Below, in pieces: positions 61,361 to 64,000 of a stretch of DNA of 64,000 nucleotides (its first letter is position 1; each line of letters begins with the position of its first letter). Below the pieces are notes generated by a model. The model was not told where the DNA came from. It worked only from the letters and a program-made list of their open reading frames with translations, and did not search any database. The DNA is from Sodalis sp. dw_96 (lineage in GTDB: Bacteria > Pseudomonadota > Gammaproteobacteria > Enterobacterales > Enterobacteriaceae), in contig NZ_JAAVUT010000007.1 in the NCBI RefSeq assembly GCF_018449575.1, positions 62,001 through 126,000 of the forward strand. The letters are read 5' to 3'. Position numbers and translations under genes: made by a program.

Positions 61361-61814
61361 GCACGGTCTCCCTTTAACACGTTTATTGCACGTCCGATTA
61401 TCGCGGGCTTACCGCGCCATGAGGCACTCGGTCGGGCAGAAAAACCATGCCCGATTCGACCTTATTGGCACGGTCTCCCTTTAACACGTTTGTTGCACGT
61501 CCGATGATCGCGGGCTTACCGCGCCATGAGGCACTCGGTCGGGCAGAAAAACCATGCCCGATTCGACCTCATTGGCACGGTTTCCCTTTAACACGTTAAT
61601 TGCACCTCCGATGATCGCGGGCTTACCGCGCCATGAGGCACTCGGTCGGGCAGAAAAACCATGCCCGATTCGACCTCATTGGCACGGTCTCCCTTTAACA
61701 CGTTTATTGCACGTCCGATGATCGCGGGCTTACCGCGCCATGAGGCACTCGGTCGGGCAGAAAAATCACGCCCGCGTCGACCACATCGGTGCGCGCTCCC
61801 TTTAACACGTTCGG
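61361..61814. repeat. Four-copy 107-bp tandem repeat
   Basis: Units start at 61361, 61468, 61575 and 61682, each beginning GCACGG and continuing TCTCCCTTTAACACG; a fifth unit begins at 61789 and ends after about 25 bases. Copies 1-3 are nearly identical; the end of copy 4 has diverged. Each unit contains a hairpin with a TCGGGCA / TGCCCGA stem and another GCGGG / CCGCG-type pair. 107 is not a multiple of three, so it is not a coding repeat. It lies between the convergent ends of barA and garK. Confidence 0.92.
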
Positions 61815-61844
61815 TTTGACCACGGTGATCCCGGGCCTGGATAT

Positions 61845-62987
61845 TCAGGGGAACTGCATCGCCAATTTAATGGTGGCGGCAATATTCCGGGCGGTCAAAC
61901 GTACGTTTTCCGCCGCGTTGTCCAGCGCTTGTTCCAGGGTGCAAATTTGGTAAAGCACGCTGAATACCGCATCCAGGCCGTGCTCATGCACCACCGCCAC
62001 ATCGGCGGTCAGGCTGCCGGCGATGCCGATTACCGGCTTGTTGTAACGCTTCGCCACCCGGGCCACGCCGATAGGTACCTTGCCGTGAATGGTCTGGCTG
62101 TCGATGCGGCCTTCACCGGTTATCACAAGCGTGGCGTCCCTGACCAGCGCATCCAGTCCCAAGGCTTCAGTAACGATTTCGATGCCCTGGCGCAGTTCAG
62201 CGCCGCAAAACGCCTGCAGTCCCGCCCCCATGCCGCCGGCAGCGCCGGCGCCGGGAATATGTTCGACGTCTTTATCCAGATCCCGTTTAATGATCCTGGC
62301 GTAATTCTTCAGTGACGCATCCAACAGTTTTATCATATCCGGCGTCGCCCCTTTTTGCGGGCCGAACACGGCGGTGGCGCCATCCTCGCCGGTCAGGGGG
62401 CTGGTGACATCGCAAGCCACCTCGAAACGGCAGTCCCGGATACGGGGGTCCAAGGCGCTGATATCGATGTGCGTCAGTTTGTCCAGCTCGCCGCCGCCAT
62501 AGCCGATTTGTTTGCCTTTGGCATCCAGCAGCCCGCCCCCCAGCGCCTGTACCATACCGGCTCCGCCATCATTGGTGGCGCTGCCGCCGATACCGATAAT
62601 GATGTGCTTGACGCCATGGTCCAGCGCGCACCGGATCAGTTCTCCGGTGCCGTACGAGGTGGTTAACAGCGGATTGCGATCGCAGGCGCGCACTAACTCC
62701 AGCCCGCTGGCGGCGGCCATTTCAATAAACGCACACTTTTTATCGCCGGACAGGCCGAAGAAACCGTCTACTTTCGCGCCCAGCGGTCCGGTAACCCGCA
62801 CTTTTACAATCTCACCCCCGGTGGCCGCCACCATTGCTTCCACGGTTCCCTCGCCGCCGTCCGCCACCGGCAGTTTGACGTATTGGGCGTCGGGAAACAC
62901 TTCGCGAAATCCCTTTTCAATCTGCGTTGCAACTTCCAACGCGGACAAGCTCTCTTTATAAGAATCCGGTGCGATTACTATTTTCAT
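61845..62987 (-). CDS. garK: Glycerate 2-kinase
   Basis: 380 residues of the GarK/GlxK family (MKIVIAPDSYKESLSALEVA, PVADGGEGTVEAMV, GIGGSATNDGGAGM). Phosphorylates D-glycerate to 2-phosphoglycerate, feeding enolase. It is 82 bp after garR on the same strand, forming an operon for the end of glucarate/galactarate or allantoin breakdown. GarK and GlxK cannot be separated by eye. Confidence 0.93.
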   Translation of the reverse strand: MKIVIAPDSYKESLSALEVATQIEKGFREVFPDAQYVKLPVADGGEGTVEAMVAATGGEIVKVRVTGPLGAKVDGFFGLSGDKKCAFIEMAAASGLELVRACDRNPLLTTSYGTGELIRCALDHGVKHIIIGIGGSATNDGGAGMVQALGGGLLDAKGKQIGYGGGELDKLTHIDISALDPRIRDCRFEVACDVTSPLTGEDGATAVFGPQKGATPDMIKLLDASLKNYARIIKRDLDKDVEHIPGAGAAGGMGAGLQAFCGAELRQGIEIVTEALGLDALVRDATLVITGEGRIDSQTIHGKVPIGVARVAKRYNKPVIGIAGSLTADVAVVHEHGLDAVFSVLYQICTLEQALDNAAENVRLTARNIAATIKLAMQFP

Positions 62988-63069
62988 AGACTACCTGCGC
63001 CTGTTGAACTGGGGCCGACGAAATGACTCTTTCGCCGCCTGATGGGGCGCCTCGCGGCGCCCGACCAAA

Positions 63070-63957
63070 TTACTGCCGTTTAACTTCAACCTTGGCGAGT
63101 TTTTCATAATAACAAGCCAACGCGCTATGATCCGCCGTACCGAGATCCTCCTGCTTCAACGCCTGCATCATCTCCATCACCGCCGCGGTCAAGGGCAATT
63201 GCGCGCCCACGCCGTGCGATGTGTCCAATGCGTTAGCCAAATCCTTGATATGCAGATCGATACGGAATCCCGGTTTGAAATTGCGGTTCAACACCATCGG
63301 CGCCTTGGCTTCCAGCACGGTGCTGCCGGCCAAACCGCCGCGAATGGCCTGGAAAACCTTTTCCGGATCAACGCCGGCTTTGGTGGCCAGTACCAGGGCT
63401 TCGGACATGGCGGCGATATTCAGCGCCACGATCACCTGATTCGCCAGCTTGGTGACGTTACCGGCGCCGATATCACCGGTGTGGACCACCGAACCCGCCA
63501 TGGACTTCATCACGTCATAGTGGCTTTTGAAAACCGCTTCATCACCGCCCACCATCACCGACAGGGTACCGTCGATGGCTTTAGGTTCGCCGCCGCTCAC
63601 CGGCGCATCCAGCATGGCGATATTTTTTTCCGCCAGCGCCGCGGCGATTTCCCGACTGGCCAAAGGCGCAATGGAACTCATGTCAATCAAGACGCCGCCG
63701 GCCTTGAATCCTTCAATGACTCCGTTTTCCCCCAGCACGACTTCTTTTACATGGGGAGAATTCGGCAGCATGGTGATGATAATGTCGCATTGTTCAGCGA
63801 CGGCTTTCGGCGTGAGGGCCGAGCTGGCTCCGGCGGCGACTACTTCCGCCACCGCGTCGGTATTGCGATCCATTACCACTAAAGCATAGCCCGCTTTCAG
63901 CAGGTTTTTGCTCATGGGCTTACCCATAATGCCCAGGCCGATAAATCCGATTTTCAT
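63070..63957 (-). CDS. garR: Tartronate semialdehyde reductase
   Basis: 295 residues. Reduces tartronate semialdehyde to D-glycerate using NADH. Rossmann GFIGLGIMGKPMSKNLL, substrate loop DAPVSGGEPKA and the catalytic Lys in GNVTKLANQ are intact. In E. coli garR and garK sit with garPL; here they lie next to barA. The upstream region is cut by the window end. Confidence 0.93.
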   Translation of the reverse strand: MKIGFIGLGIMGKPMSKNLLKAGYALVVMDRNTDAVAEVVAAGASSALTPKAVAEQCDIIITMLPNSPHVKEVVLGENGVIEGFKAGGVLIDMSSIAPLASREIAAALAEKNIAMLDAPVSGGEPKAIDGTLSVMVGGDEAVFKSHYDVMKSMAGSVVHTGDIGAGNVTKLANQVIVALNIAAMSEALVLATKAGVDPEKVFQAIRGGLAGSTVLEAKAPMVLNRNFKPGFRIDLHIKDLANALDTSHGVGAQLPLTAAVMEMMQALKQEDLGTADHSALACYYEKLAKVEVKRQ

Positions 63958-64000
63958 TAAAATTACCTCTTAATTCATTAAATAAGGTGGGGCGCGTCCG

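Noticed and set aside
61361-61814. Possible CRISPR array
   Set aside because: The 107-bp units are contiguous and have no unique spacers, and no cas genes are near.

Overview
The window looks like an enterobacterial chromosome. The right-hand 39 kb carries GC-rich, colinear housekeeping genes in the order mutS, rpoS, nlpD, pcm, surE, truD, ispF, ispD, ftsB, ygbE, cysC, cysN, cysD, cysG, iap, cysH, cysI, cysJ, queD, queE, eno, pyrG, mazG, relA, rlmD, barA, garK, garR. This is the E. coli order with differences: cysG sits with cysDNC, and there is no CRISPR-Cas between iap and cysH. The protein sequences suggest a Sodalis/Brenneria-like member of Enterobacterales, but the genus cannot be fixed by eye.

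The left 24.8 kb (1 to about 24,830) is an AT-richer accessory island ending in a P4-type tyrosine integrase beside mutS. It carries several probable anti-phage or conflict genes: a cut-off XRE/ImmA-IrrE protein at the window edge, a 1652-residue nuclease-NACHT protein, a DUF2787 protein paired with a papain-like protein, and a TIR-domain protein followed by a pentapeptide-repeat protein. It also holds a plasmid- or phage-like control block (Rep-like protein, AlpA regulator, ribbon-helix-helix-like protein) and a Mu-like repressor/Ner switch that heads an operon of exported and membrane proteins.

Mobile DNA is dense in the island. There is an intact IS66 element with a perfect 8-bp target duplication and a full-length IS3-family element. 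Relics include an IS5-like transposase, a second IS66 transposase, two integrases, a P2-type tail-completion protein, the 3' end of hsdS and a frameshifted DUF91/NucS-like gene. The island is therefore layered: older elements decayed while newer cargo was added.

The core genes fall into working groups: mismatch repair and the general stress sigma factor (mutS, rpoS, nlpD); isoprenoid precursor synthesis with cell division (ispF, ispD, ftsB); sulfate assimilation in two operons (cysG-D-N-C and cysJIH) plus sirohaem synthesis; queuosine precursor synthesis (queD, queE); enolase and CTP synthase; alarmone control (mazG, relA); the BarA sensor kinase; and D-glycerate metabolism (garK, garR). Non-coding structures of note are a bidirectional mutS/rpoS terminator, a pair of 59-bp dispersed repeats flanking the former CRISPR site, a 104-bp palindromic element between queE and eno, and a four-copy 107-bp tandem repeat between barA and garK.
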